Assembly (NCBI GenBank): GCA_018402075.1
Contig: JAGYJP010000026.1
Location: 1 to 9,294 of the forward strand
From: Candidatus Nanopelagicales bacterium
GTDB taxonomy: Bacteria > Actinomycetota > Actinomycetes > S36-B12
Reading direction: 5' to 3'
Length of the DNA: 9,294 nt
The position numbers and the translations under genes were made by a program. The notes beneath the pieces were generated by a model, which had not been told where the DNA came from, ran no database searches, and saw only the letters and a program-made list of their open reading frames with translations. Below are positions 1 through 6,756 of this stretch, piece after piece. Position 1 is the first letter of the stretch, and every line of letters begins with the position of its first letter.

Positions 1-1
1 T

Positions 2-826
2 GTCTCAATTGGTGCATTTAATTTCACCGAAAGTCAGATACTTGCCGAGGTGTATGCGGGTGCACTTGAGACTAATGGATACTCCACCACGATTACCCAG
101 TCTACGAATCGCGAAGTACTGCAACCGGCACTTGAATCAGGTGAGGTGCAGATGGTTCCCGAGTATTTGGGGACATTCACTGAGTTTTTGAATATTAAAG
201 AGAACGGCCCCGATGCGCCTGCACTTGCCAGTGGGGATGTTGATTCAACTTATGCGCAAGCCCAGGTCCTTGCTGAAAAAGTGGGAATCACGGTTCTCAC
301 CCCGTCTCCTGCCGCGGATCAAAATGCATTTGCTGTTCTGGGTGATTTCGCCAGAGAAAACGGTTTGATCTCGCTTTCTGATTTGGCCGCCCTCAGTTCG
401 AGCACTGGCCTTCGGTTAGGTGGTCCGCCCGAATGCCCGCAGCGTCCGTTCTGCCAGCCCGGCCTCGAGGGTACTTATGGAATGACATTTGCAGAGTTCG
501 TTCCCCTCGACGCTGGCGGCCCACTGACCAAAGAGGCACTCTCCCAAGGAGTAATTGATGTCGGCCTGATCTTTAGTTCAGATGGCGGCGTCGCAGCCAA
601 TGACTTTGTTGTTTTGGTGGATGACCTAAAGCTGCAGCAGGTAGACAATATTGTTCCGGCACTATTGAGATCGGCGGTTACCCCGGAAATTAGTGAGATC
701 CTGAACGCAGTGTCCGCCGCCATGACAACCGATGACCTGATTGCCATGAACAAGGCGGTTGACATTGATAGGCAGAAAGCGAGCGATGTCGCCGCTGAAT
801 TCCTAGCTTCGAAGGGTTTGGCGTAA
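2..826 (+). CDS. Glycine betaine/choline-type ABC transporter substrate-binding protein, 5' truncated
   Basis: This is the 3' part of a gene cut by the left edge; the frame is open from base 2 and gives 274 residues. The first visible residues read IGAFNFTESQILAEVYAGAL, the hallmark N-terminal stretch of OpuC/ProX/OsmF-type binding proteins, followed by MVPEYLGTF, the usual P-E-Y-x-G-T element. A later ECPQRPFC stretch with two cysteines is typical of actinobacterial members, and the last third forms the second lobe. Family members are about 300 residues, so roughly 30-40 residues, including the signal peptide or lipobox, lie outside the window. The protein should capture glycine betaine, choline or a related compatible solute outside the membrane and deliver it to an OpuC-type permease, presumably encoded to the left. 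An internal GTG at 50 is not the true start because homology continues upstream of it. The exact ligand cannot be read. The gene converges on csbD-like 830-1021 with three bases between the stops. Confidence 0.93.
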   Translation, partial: VSIGAFNFTESQILAEVYAGALETNGYSTTITQSTNREVLQPALESGEVQMVPEYLGTFTEFLNIKENGPDAPALASGDVDSTYAQAQVLAEKVGITVLTPSPAADQNAFAVLGDFARENGLISLSDLAALSSSTGLRLGGPPECPQRPFCQPGLEGTYGMTFAEFVPLDAGGPLTKEALSQGVIDVGLIFSSDGGVAANDFVVLVDDLKLQQVDNIVPALLRSAVTPEISEILNAVSAAMTTDDLIAMNKAVDIDRQKASDVAAEFLASKGLA

Positions 827-829
827 AAA

Positions 830-1021
830 CTAGTCCTTCTGTACAGCCTGCTTGACGGTGTCGATCACTTCCTCAGCTTTGTCTGCAACACCTTGAATCA
901 CATTCTTTGCATCGCCAGCAATTTGATCTTCCTTGCCCTCGTTCTCTAGTTTTTCGTCGCCGGTGAGAATTCCAGCGGCTTCCTTGATCTTGCCTTTTGC
1001 CTGGTCGCTATTCATGGTCAT
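830..1021 (-). CDS. CsbD-like small stress protein
   Basis: A 63-residue, highly charged, cysteine-free protein. It begins MTMNSDQAKGKIKEAAGILT and continues with a D-E-K-L-E-N-E-G-K segment and a helical, Asp/Lys-rich tail, the standard layout of the CsbD family. CsbD proteins are small cytoplasmic proteins often induced by general stress in Bacillus and actinobacteria; their molecular role is unknown. I place the start at the ATG at 1021 because AAAAGGG (1031-1037, minus strand) sits nine bases before it. The frame stays open to 1063, but an ATG there would overlap the predicted -10 box, and the ATG at 1030 would directly abut the ribosome site. The ATG at 1015 is a less likely alternative. 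It may share an osmotic or stress setting with the neighbouring solute-binding protein; that is inference. Confidence 0.9.
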   Translation of the reverse strand: MTMNSDQAKGKIKEAAGILTGDEKLENEGKEDQIAGDAKNVIQGVADKAEEVIDTVKQAVQKD

Positions 1022-1061
1022 CAGTTCCATCCCTTTTTGTTGATGAGTGCACGTGGTTGCC

Positions 1062-1090
1062 ATTAGGCACTATCCCAAGGAAAGAGTCAA
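1062..1090 (-). promoter_or_regulatory. Candidate promoter of the CsbD-like gene
   Basis: On the minus strand a TTGACT hexamer (1085-1090, five of six matches to TTGACA) is followed after exactly 17 bases by CCTAAT (1062-1067, four of six matches to TATAAT). Transcription would start near 1055, giving an untranslated leader of about 34 bases before the ATG at 1021. This is pattern matching to a housekeeping-type promoter; a stress sigma factor is not excluded. Confidence 0.45.
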
Positions 1091-1162
1091 GTCGAGCCTG
1101 AGATTCCAACGCGAATGACAGGTCAATATGAATAAATGGGAAATCAATGGTAGGAAGATGCC

Positions 1163-1738
1163 ATGCGCTGGCTGATCGCACTCATTGTGGTGGTTGTGGG
1201 ATTCGTGTCGCCTGCCTCGGTGCAGGCCAGTGACCTGCTGTCTCAGATGCGAGATGATCGCGGCCTTGTTGTGCTCATGCGGCATGCAATCGCTCCCGGC
1301 GGAGGTGACCCGGCAGGTTTTAGGTTGGGTGATTGCAGTAGCCAACGTCAACTCTCCGCACAAGGACGGTCACAGGCTCGTGCCATTGGAAAAGAATTCA
1401 CATCACGAGACATTCCCATTGCGGGAGTTCGTTCAAGTCGGTGGTGTCGTGCGGTTGACACTGCAACGCTGCTTGGTCTTGGAAATGTCCGCAAGGCATC
1501 CGCCCTTGATTCAGTGTTCACTGCATCTGGGCGGGTAGCTGATCGAAAAAAGCGGCAAACAGAAAGAATCATTCGTGACCATCGAGACAAAAATGGTGTG
1601 CTTATTCTGGTAGGGCACCAAGCGAACATCATTGACCTGACCGGGATTGCACCTGACTCAGGAGGAGCTGTTGTCGTGAAGGCGGATGCATCTGGGCGCA
1701 TTCGGGTGATCGGTCAGTTGGCACCGCCTGACTTTTAG
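1163..1738 (+). CDS. Secreted histidine phosphatase family protein
   Basis: A 191-residue protein with an N-terminal hydrophobic segment (about residues 3-20) ending at V-Q-A-S, which looks like a Sec signal peptide cleaved near residue 22. The mature part carries the histidine phosphatase (phosphoglycerate mutase-like) signature: L-M-R-H-A at 38-42, where R40 and H41 would be the phosphate-binding arginine and the phospho-accepting histidine, a second arginine in SSRWCRA (R93), and the closing G-H-Q motif with H152. It is shorter than classical histidine acid phosphatases and resembles the compact SixA/PhoE-like subgroup, but is exported. The substrate is unknown; an extracytoplasmic phosphomonoester is the likely class. 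The start is fixed by AGGAAG at 1152-1157, five bases before the ATG. The unknown secreted protein at 1779 follows after 40 bases on the same strand, so the two may be co-transcribed. Confidence 0.88.
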   Translation: MRWLIALIVVVVGFVSPASVQASDLLSQMRDDRGLVVLMRHAIAPGGGDPAGFRLGDCSSQRQLSAQGRSQARAIGKEFTSRDIPIAGVRSSRWCRAVDTATLLGLGNVRKASALDSVFTASGRVADRKKRQTERIIRDHRDKNGVLILVGHQANIIDLTGIAPDSGGAVVVKADASGRIRVIGQLAPPDF

Positions 1739-1778
1739 TCATAGGCTTTAGAAACTGAGTGTTCATTGGAGGTTCGGC

Positions 1779-2234
1779 ATGATACGTATCGCATTCAGCA
1801 CGGTCTTAGCTTGCGCAATGCTCACATCTGGAGCAGTTGCTCATGCTTCTCCCATGCAGAACACCCCACCCGATCTTGGCGGTGAATGGAAGACGGTGTC
1901 ACTCACTCAAAACCGGATCGGTTATGAAATGAATCTCAAGGAAGCTGGTACTGGCAACAATGCCTATCAGGGCACATTGCAGTTTCGGCATCGCGATGGT
2001 CGTAAGACCAAGTCGATAAAGGTTGGACTCGCGGTCGGAGCACAATCAAAGGGCAGTTACCGGGTAACTATTGTCATGCCGGGCGGTGCACTTGCTACTG
2101 GCAAAGGGACAGTCAGTGGGCGTCTTTCAAAAACTGACGGATCGATGTATTTTCCTAAGTGTTCGAAAGTGTGGCCACTGGCCATGAAGGGGGAAGAAGA
2201 CACCGACTGCCTCTTCCGTGAAATGCCCAGTTGA
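1779..2234 (+). CDS. Secreted protein of unknown function
   Basis: I do not recognise this 151-residue protein. Residues 1-23 form a signal peptide, with cleavage expected after A-H-A (residues 21-23). The mature 128 residues alternate hydrophobic and polar positions (GYEMNLKEAG, YQGTLQFRH, SYRVTIVMPGG, GTVSGRLSK), which suggests a small beta-barrel or beta-sandwich resembling lipocalin-like or META-like folds. Two cysteines, C128 and C144, could form one disulphide near the C terminus. GGAGG at 1768-1772, six bases before the ATG, supports the start. It lies 40 bases after the secreted phosphatase and likely shares its transcript, so a joint extracytoplasmic role is possible. No catalytic motif is visible. 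Confidence 0.75.
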   Translation: MIRIAFSTVLACAMLTSGAVAHASPMQNTPPDLGGEWKTVSLTQNRIGYEMNLKEAGTGNNAYQGTLQFRHRDGRKTKSIKVGLAVGAQSKGSYRVTIVMPGGALATGKGTVSGRLSKTDGSMYFPKCSKVWPLAMKGEEDTDCLFREMPS

Positions 2235-2362
2235 TAATGAGGTAGGTCGTATTCAACTCTAATCTTCTTGTGCTTGGAAGAAGATCTCAAAGAAGTTCAA
2301 GCATTAATGGCATTTCAATTCTTGGTTATATGTACGCTGATTATGCGGGGTATTCTTTCCTT

Positions 2363-3862
2363 GTGAAAGTTCCGGTCGTTCATCGTGAGGTGGAACGCAA
2401 GTTCGTGGTCAGCGAGGACTTTGTCCTGCCAGACATAAACGCGGTGCCATCCATCACGTCGGTGACGAAACACCCCGCGTTCTCTATGGAGGCGATCTAC
2501 TTCGACACTGTTGATCTGGCCTTGTTCAGGTGGGGAATCACCCTGCGGCAGCGGCGCGGCGGGGAAGATGCCGGATGGCATTTGAAACTTCCCGTGCGCT
2601 CCGGTCAAAAGGATGTAAGGGATGAACTCCATGTATCCGATCAATCCGAAGTCCCGGCAGCTTTCGTGGAGATCGTCTCGCCACTTCTCATGGGTAGGCC
2701 ACTGCAACCCTTGGTGACGTTGAAAACGGTACGGCAACCATTTAATCTCATTTCAGCGGAAACCAAAATTGAACTTGTTGATGATTGGGTTTCCATTTTT
2801 GAATCCGGAAGTCCCACGACCTTTTTCCGTGAGGTGGAGATTGAAGTAATTTCAGGTGGTCAGCATTCAGATGCTGTACTCGATGAACTTTCTGTAGCTC
2901 TCGTGGCTGCAGGTGCGAAGCCAAGCAGTATTTCCAAGGTGGCTCGTGCCTTTGGCAAGGGAACTCGGCAGGTCCCAGATGTTGCTCAGTTGCCAACGCC
3001 CAAGGCCACAGACTTAGCGGCCAACGCTCTGCGTGCAATTATCTCAACGGATGTTACCCGGTTGTTGCTGGCAGATGTTGATGTCCGGCGCGATGCCAAC
3101 GATGGCGTGCATCAAATGCGAGTTGCTGCACGACGATTGCGCAGCGCACTGCGCACGTTCTCACCGCTCTTTGACCAATTGTGGGCTGATGGACTGCGCG
3201 AGGAACTGGCTTGGATTGCAGGTGAGTTGGGCAATGTGCGCGATACTGAAGTGCTTCAGCGGAGGTTGATCCTTCACGCTGATTCCCTGCCTGATTCGGT
3301 GCGCGTTGATCTGGTCCCATTCCTTGTGGAGTTCCTTGATCGGCGGCAAGACAACGCACGTTCCAGTGCACTCGCTGCTTTGCGAAGTGATCGGCACGAT
3401 CATTTGATTGAGGATCTTGTTCAGGCAACCCGTGATCCACAAGTTACCGACGAGGCATTTCGACCTGGTTCGAATGTCCTGATCCCACCCGTCAAGCGAT
3501 CTTTTCGTGTCCTTAAGCGCGCCATGAATCGTCTCGATGACAATCCCGCCACGTGGCATGCAGTACGAATTAAAGCAAAGCGCACGCGCTATGCGGTTGA
3601 GTCACTTTCGCCGATTTTCGGTAAGGAGTACGTGCGACTTGGCAAGTTGCTCTCGCAACTCACCGAGGAACTTGGCACACACCAAGATGCCACCGTCGCA
3701 CAGCAGCAACTCGCTGACATGGCCGACAGTGCTTCGGGGAACGTGGCTTACGGGCTCGGCATGCTCAGCGCATATGAATTATCGGTTGCCATGAACGATC
3801 GTGAGTCTGTCTCGAGGCTGTGGCCAAAGGTGAAACGTGCAGCTCGAGGTGCAGGCTTGTGA
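2363..3862 (+). CDS. CYTH and CHAD domain protein
   Basis: This encodes a two-domain protein of about 499 residues from the chosen start. The N-terminal CYTH domain has the signature E-V-E-R-K right after the start (REVERKF), then YFDTVDLALFRWGITLRQRR, WHLKLP and a late R-E-V-E-I-E-V strand; these acidic and basic residues line the tunnel that binds triphosphate and two metals in CYTH enzymes. The C-terminal CHAD domain (about the last 280 residues) has its conserved histidines and basic residues in two halves: GVHQMRVAARRLRSALRTF with LGNVRDTEVL, then WHAVRIKAKRTRYAVE with LGTHQDATVA. CHAD domains bind inorganic polyphosphate, so a triphosphatase or polyphosphate-associated role is likely. 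The start is uncertain: the frame is open from GTG 2270, and ATG 2330 is another choice. GTG 2363 gives an N terminus just before the CYTH signature, with only a weak GGGG upstream. It is convergent with the kinase gene. Confidence 0.9.
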   Translation: MKVPVVHREVERKFVVSEDFVLPDINAVPSITSVTKHPAFSMEAIYFDTVDLALFRWGITLRQRRGGEDAGWHLKLPVRSGQKDVRDELHVSDQSEVPAAFVEIVSPLLMGRPLQPLVTLKTVRQPFNLISAETKIELVDDWVSIFESGSPTTFFREVEIEVISGGQHSDAVLDELSVALVAAGAKPSSISKVARAFGKGTRQVPDVAQLPTPKATDLAANALRAIISTDVTRLLLADVDVRRDANDGVHQMRVAARRLRSALRTFSPLFDQLWADGLREELAWIAGELGNVRDTEVLQRRLILHADSLPDSVRVDLVPFLVEFLDRRQDNARSSALAALRSDRHDHLIEDLVQATRDPQVTDEAFRPGSNVLIPPVKRSFRVLKRAMNRLDDNPATWHAVRIKAKRTRYAVESLSPIFGKEYVRLGKLLSQLTEELGTHQDATVAQQQLADMADSASGNVAYGLGMLSAYELSVAMNDRESVSRLWPKVKRAARGAGL

Positions 3863-3890
3863 GATTGATGCTCATGTGATTGATGCTTAT
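3861..3890. repeat. Adjacent imperfect 15-bp direct repeat
   Basis: GAGATTGATGCTCAT (3861-3875) is directly followed by GTGATTGATGCTTAT (3876-3890), 13 of 15 bases identical. The pair fills the 24-bp gap between the convergent CYTH-CHAD and kinase genes and touches both stop codons. No hairpin or T-tract is evident here, so it does not look like a terminator; a small local duplication is the simplest explanation. Confidence 0.6.
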
Positions 3891-5293
3891 GAGTTTGATC
3901 TCGCCAGCTCAGATACGTTCCGCGGCATTTGAATCCTAATTTGTAACCCGCCGCACGGGCTCTCGCTTAGTTCAATGAACCCGGAGTGGGCGTCAACGAC
4001 GGCCTTTACAATGCTCATGCCGAGACCAAAACCGCCAGATTGAGTTGATCGTGACGGATCCAACCGGGAAAAACGGGAAAACACTTCGTTTCTTTTTTCC
4101 ACGGGTATTCCTGGACCACAATCGTTGACGACAAACTCAACCCAGTCTTGGTTATTAACAACGATTGACCGAAGTTCGACACCAACCTCCGACTGTGCTG
4201 GTGTGTACCGGCTAATGTTCTGAACAATGTTTCCGAGGAGTTGTTGCCACGCGTTGGGATCACCCTCAATTGTTAACTCTTCGAGCTGATAGGTGACCGG
4301 TCTTGGAGATATTGATTCCAAATCGGCGAAATGAAGCCCAATGAGTTCATCAAGTTCAAATGTCCTTTGTGAAACCGATCCAGATTGCTGTATATCAAGT
4401 TCCAATAAACTGGTCACGAGACGTTCGAGGCGCTTTGACTCTGAATCTATTCGCTCGATAGCGCGGATATCCCGCTCTGAAGCACCACTGCTTTCCGTTC
4501 TCAGGATCTCGATATAACCGCGAATAACAGTGAGCGGCGTCCGGATTTCATGTGAGGCATCAGAGATGAAGTTGCGTAAGGTCTGTTCAGAAGTTTCAAC
4601 GCGAGTGATAGCTTCGGTTAAAGAGTTGATCATGGTATTGAGGGAAACTGACAGATCACCGAGCTCGGTTCCGGCCGGGGCACTTGGCACTCGCTGAGAA
4701 AAATCACCTTGGGCCAGGGCGCCCGCCGTTGCGATCATGGATTCTACGGGCGCAAAGAACTTGCGAACGATCAACCAAGAGGACAAGGCACCGAGAACGG
4801 TTACCCCAAGGACAAATAAAATCGTACTGATCAAAATTTGGTTCATGGTCGCGCGAAATTCAGCAAGTGATGTAACTGCAATAACGAGAAAATCACGGCC
4901 AGCGGGTCGAGCGACCAGTCGATAGGAATTGCCAGTTGATGCATCGGTGAAGGAAATGGTTTGAGTTGGATCAGACTGGATTTCTGCCACGGGGAGAGTG
5001 GGGAATGCCTCAGGGTTCCCTTCAGTTCCGGCTGGGCGCACAAGCGCCACATTTCCCGCGGTGTCAAGAACTCCAATAGCAACGGCTGAATAAAAGTCAT
5101 TGGGGTTATTTCCTCGCGGCGACCCTCGTTCGAGAACACGCCTTGGGTTGGGTCCAAGTGAGTTCTGAAGACTCGAGTCGATTGAGGACATCTGTGCTTG
5201 AGAGACGTTCAGGTAACTGGCCACTCCGATCACCGAGGACGCAATTGCAATCATGACAGCGGTAAGTGTGGTTATTCGCCAACGCAGTGTCAT
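3887..5293 (-). CDS. Membrane sensor histidine kinase (PhoR/MprB-like)
   Basis: A complete 468-residue class I sensor kinase. Order of domains: transmembrane helix 1 (about 8-28); an extracytoplasmic sensor region of about 120 residues; transmembrane helix 2 (about 153-176); a HAMP linker (about 177-230); the dimerisation/phospho-acceptor helix with FISDASHEIRTPL (H248); and an ATPase domain with N box GNIVQNISRYTP (N355, N359), G1 box DCGPGIP (D391), F box VFSRFSRLDPSRS and G2 box GGFGLG (420-425). It should autophosphorylate on H248 in response to an extracytoplasmic signal and pass phosphate to the regulator encoded just upstream. Its ATG overlaps the regulator stop by four bases (ATGA), so the two are translationally coupled. 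The sensor region has no motif I can assign to a ligand, and contains no cysteine. Confidence 0.97.
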   Translation of the reverse strand: MTLRWRITTLTAVMIAIASSVIGVASYLNVSQAQMSSIDSSLQNSLGPNPRRVLERGSPRGNNPNDFYSAVAIGVLDTAGNVALVRPAGTEGNPEAFPTLPVAEIQSDPTQTISFTDASTGNSYRLVARPAGRDFLVIAVTSLAEFRATMNQILISTILFVLGVTVLGALSSWLIVRKFFAPVESMIATAGALAQGDFSQRVPSAPAGTELGDLSVSLNTMINSLTEAITRVETSEQTLRNFISDASHEIRTPLTVIRGYIEILRTESSGASERDIRAIERIDSESKRLERLVTSLLELDIQQSGSVSQRTFELDELIGLHFADLESISPRPVTYQLEELTIEGDPNAWQQLLGNIVQNISRYTPAQSEVGVELRSIVVNNQDWVEFVVNDCGPGIPVEKRNEVFSRFSRLDPSRSTQSGGFGLGMSIVKAVVDAHSGFIELSESPCGGLQIRIQMPRNVSELARSNS

Positions 5294-5976
5294 GGCACAA
5301 CCTGTTCAGTGAGTTGATAGCCAACCCCTCTCACCGTGCGAAGTGGTAGACCGGCGCCAAACTTCTTTCGCAAATACGAAACGTAAGTTTCTACAACATT
5401 TGGATCCGCGTAGTTGTCGACACCCCAGACTTGTGCGAGAAGTTGATCTTTGCTTAAGACGCGACCTGGGTTTTCCAGGAAAGTTTGGAGCAGTCTGAAT
5501 TCAGTCGGGGAAACATCAATAGCGGTTTGCCCCAATGAAACTTCATGACGATCAACATCCAATGTGATCTCACCGGATCTGATCACGGAATCGATTGGCG
5601 CTTGGCCCTTGAAGCGCCGAAGAACAGCTTGAACCCGCAAGGTGAGTTCTTCAATTCCAAACGGCTTCCGTACAAAATCATCTGCGCCCAATTCGAAAGC
5701 TCGCTTCGTATCTTCGCGATCCATCCGGGCGGTAAGAACGATGACTGGCAGAGTGATCTCGGAATCGCGCATTTTCTGTAGAACTTCATAGCCATCCATG
5801 ATTGGCATATTGATGTCAAGAATCACGAGGTCAATATTTTCATCCCTCATCTTGACCAAGGCCTCCATGCCGTGGGTTGCCGTGATGCTGGAAATGGACG
5901 CAAGGCTCAATGCATCAACGATTAAATCGCGCACACCCGCTTCATCGTCGACAACTAAAATCCGTGGTGCTTCCAT
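5290..5976 (-). CDS. OmpR/PhoP-family response regulator
   Basis: A two-domain DNA-binding regulator. Numbering from the ATG at 5985, the receiver domain has the acidic pair D13-D14 (LVVDDE), phospho-acceptor D57 (VILDINMP), T85 (VLTAR) and K107 (RKPFG). The winged-helix output domain spans about 135-228, with SPTEFRLLQTF, a recognition-helix segment NVVETYVSYLRKK and the closing RTVRGVGYQL. The output domain closely resembles M. tuberculosis PhoP as I remember that sequence. The start at 5976 gives MEAPRILVVDDE with AAAGGGA about ten bases upstream; the ATG at 5985 has only two or three bases to that site, so I prefer 5976. It forms an operon with the overlapping kinase and lies downstream of the repeat-protein gene, whose promoter region carries a PhoP-box-like direct repeat. 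Direct autoregulation is plausible. Confidence 0.96.
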   Translation of the reverse strand: MEAPRILVVDDEAGVRDLIVDALSLASISSITATHGMEALVKMRDENIDLVILDINMPIMDGYEVLQKMRDSEITLPVIVLTARMDREDTKRAFELGADDFVRKPFGIEELTLRVQAVLRRFKGQAPIDSVIRSGEITLDVDRHEVSLGQTAIDVSPTEFRLLQTFLENPGRVLSKDQLLAQVWGVDNYADPNVVETYVSYLRKKFGAGLPLRTVRGVGYQLTEQVVP

Positions 5977-6038
5977 GTGGACCATTTCCCTTTCTGGTCA
6001 TCTTGAGACCCACGAACTCGCGATTGAACGATATGACA

Positions 6039-6073
6039 AGTGCGGAGTGAACCGTAGTGGCTCACTCCGCACT
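6039..6073. repeat. Perfect 12-bp inverted repeat between repeat-protein gene and regulator
   Basis: AGTGCGGAGTGA (6039-6050) and TCACTCCGCACT (6062-6073) are perfect reverse complements separated by 11 bases. The stem starts 15 bases after the stop of the secreted repeat-protein gene and about 60 bases before the regulator start, all on the minus strand. No run of T follows on either strand, so it is not a textbook intrinsic terminator. It could slow read-through, stabilise the upstream mRNA end and so set a lower level for the two-component genes, or serve as an operator for a dimeric protein. Confidence 0.75.
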
Positions 6074-6088
6074 GTAGCGTTGAAATAA

Positions 6089-6661
6089 TCAGGCTTGTCG
6101 ACCTTGACCTTTCATGCCCTGGCCCTTCATGCCCTGGCCCTTCATACCCTGACCCTTCATACCCTTGCCACCTTGAGCTTTGGCTGCTGCCATGGCATCT
6201 GATTGGCTTTGGGTGAGGGTTCCATCTGCAACCAAGCCTTGAAGAACTTTGGTCCTGGTTGTCTCCTGAGCTGCTTGCATGGCCTCGCGCAGTTCCATTA
6301 GTTGAACTTGGGTTATGGTGCCGTCTGCGACGAGTGCACCTTTGCCGCCCTTTGATTCAACTGCTGCCAAAGCATCTGCCTGTGCCTGAGTCAAGGTGCC
6401 ATCCTTAACTAGTTGAGTGAGCGCGGCTGCTTCGGCTACTTCATGTGCCGACTGCATGGCTGTGCGGACCGCATCTGCCTGTGCTTGCGTGATGGTTCCT
6501 TCAGCGATGAGCGAGCTTTGCATCCCACCTCGCTTGCCTTCACCCTGTGACGAACCTCCTTGGGAGTTGTGCGCCTGCGCTACTCCAACGGATCCAAGAA
6601 TGAGGGCGAAAGCTCCGGCACTAATTGCAGTTCCGGTAATCCATTTCGACGATTTCTTCAT
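6089..6661 (-). CDS. Secreted repeat protein with L-x-x-(D/E)-G-T-x-T-Q motifs, linked to two-component genes
   Basis: A 190-residue exported protein of unknown function. Residues 1-30 form a Sec signal peptide (MKKSSK, hydrophobic core, V-A-Q-A, then H-N-S). A Gly/Ser/Gln-rich linker follows. Then four helical motifs start at residues 51 (LIAEGTITQAQAD), 84 (LVKDGTLTQAQAD), 110 (LVADGTITQVQ) and 143 (LVADGTLTQSQSD), each followed by an Ala-rich helix. The spacing is 33, 26 and 33, so the protein is two tandem 59-residue units. The tail is G-G-K-G followed by four GMKGQ units (167-186). The G-T-(I/L)-T-Q-x-Q-A-D motif resembles DUF2680/YckD-type secreted proteins, but I cannot confirm membership. 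AAGGAG at 6667-6672, five bases from the ATG, fixes the start; upstream in-frame ATGs have no such site. It precedes the regulator and kinase on the same strand and has a PhoP-box-like element upstream, so it may be a target of, or a partner to, that sensor. Confidence 0.85.
   Translation of the reverse strand: MKKSSKWITGTAISAGAFALILGSVGVAQAHNSQGGSSQGEGKRGGMQSSLIAEGTITQAQADAVRTAMQSAHEVAEAAALTQLVKDGTLTQAQADALAAVESKGGKGALVADGTITQVQLMELREAMQAAQETTRTKVLQGLVADGTLTQSQSDAMAAAKAQGGKGMKGQGMKGQGMKGQGMKGQGRQA
6104..6163 (-). repeat. Four 15-bp tandem repeats encoding GMKGQ
   Basis: On the plus strand the unit reads CCCTGGCCCTTCATG with small changes (ATA for ATG, GACC for GGCC, and one CTTGACCTT end unit). 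The four units encode G-M-K-G-Q at residues 167-186 of the repeat protein. Unit length is a multiple of three, so slippage would change the number of basic pentapeptides without breaking the frame. The resulting tail is lysine- and methionine-rich and flexible. Confidence 0.9.
6158..6511 (-). repeat. Tandem duplication of a 177-bp coding unit
   Basis: Residues 51-109 (6335-6511) and 110-168 (6158-6334) of the repeat protein align without gaps over 59 positions: both begin L-(I/V)-A-(E/D)-G-T-I-T-Q, have a second motif 33 residues later, and share a G-G-K-G ending. The DNA copies have diverged, which points to an old duplication kept by selection. Each unit itself holds two related half-motifs, implying two rounds of duplication. 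Confidence 0.8.
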
Positions 6662-6738
6662 GACTACTCCTTGTGATTGGTTTGTTGATCTCATGTAAAT
6701 CAGCATGCCAACCTCGATTGGGAATTCACTGGGTTAAT

Positions 6739-6756
6739 CCTGTGAATCTGCTGTGA
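6739..6756 (-). promoter_or_regulatory. PhoP-box-like direct repeat upstream of the repeat-protein gene
   Basis: Read on the minus strand, TCACAGC (6750-6756), AGAT (6746-6749) and TCACAGG (6739-6745) form two seven-base half-sites with a four-base spacer, 13 of 14 half-site bases matching the M. tuberculosis PhoP box TCACAGC-N4-TCACAGC. A weaker third copy, TCACCCA (6762-6768), lies 12 bases further upstream. The element ends 77 bases before the ATG at 6661, a usual distance for a site near the promoter. The adjacent regulator belongs to the PhoP subclass, so it is the obvious candidate to bind here. I could not assign -35 and -10 boxes with confidence. Confidence 0.6.

Noticed and set aside
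1022..1063. Longer N terminus for the CsbD-like protein starting at ATG 1063
   Set aside because: The extra residues do not fit the CsbD family, the AAAAGGG ribosome site lies inside them, and the predicted -10 box overlaps the 1063 ATG.
3054..3559. Minus-strand frames within the CYTH-CHAD gene
   Set aside because: The plus frame carries conserved CHAD motifs throughout, so these are antisense shadows.
6104..6163. CRISPR array or intergenic satellite
   Set aside because: The 15-bp units are contiguous without spacers and lie inside a reading frame encoding GMKGQ.
6662..6706. Upstream in-frame ATGs (6706, 6694) as start of the secreted repeat protein
   Set aside because: They would place 10-15 polar residues before the signal peptide, and the AAGGAG at 6667-6672 points to the ATG at 6661.
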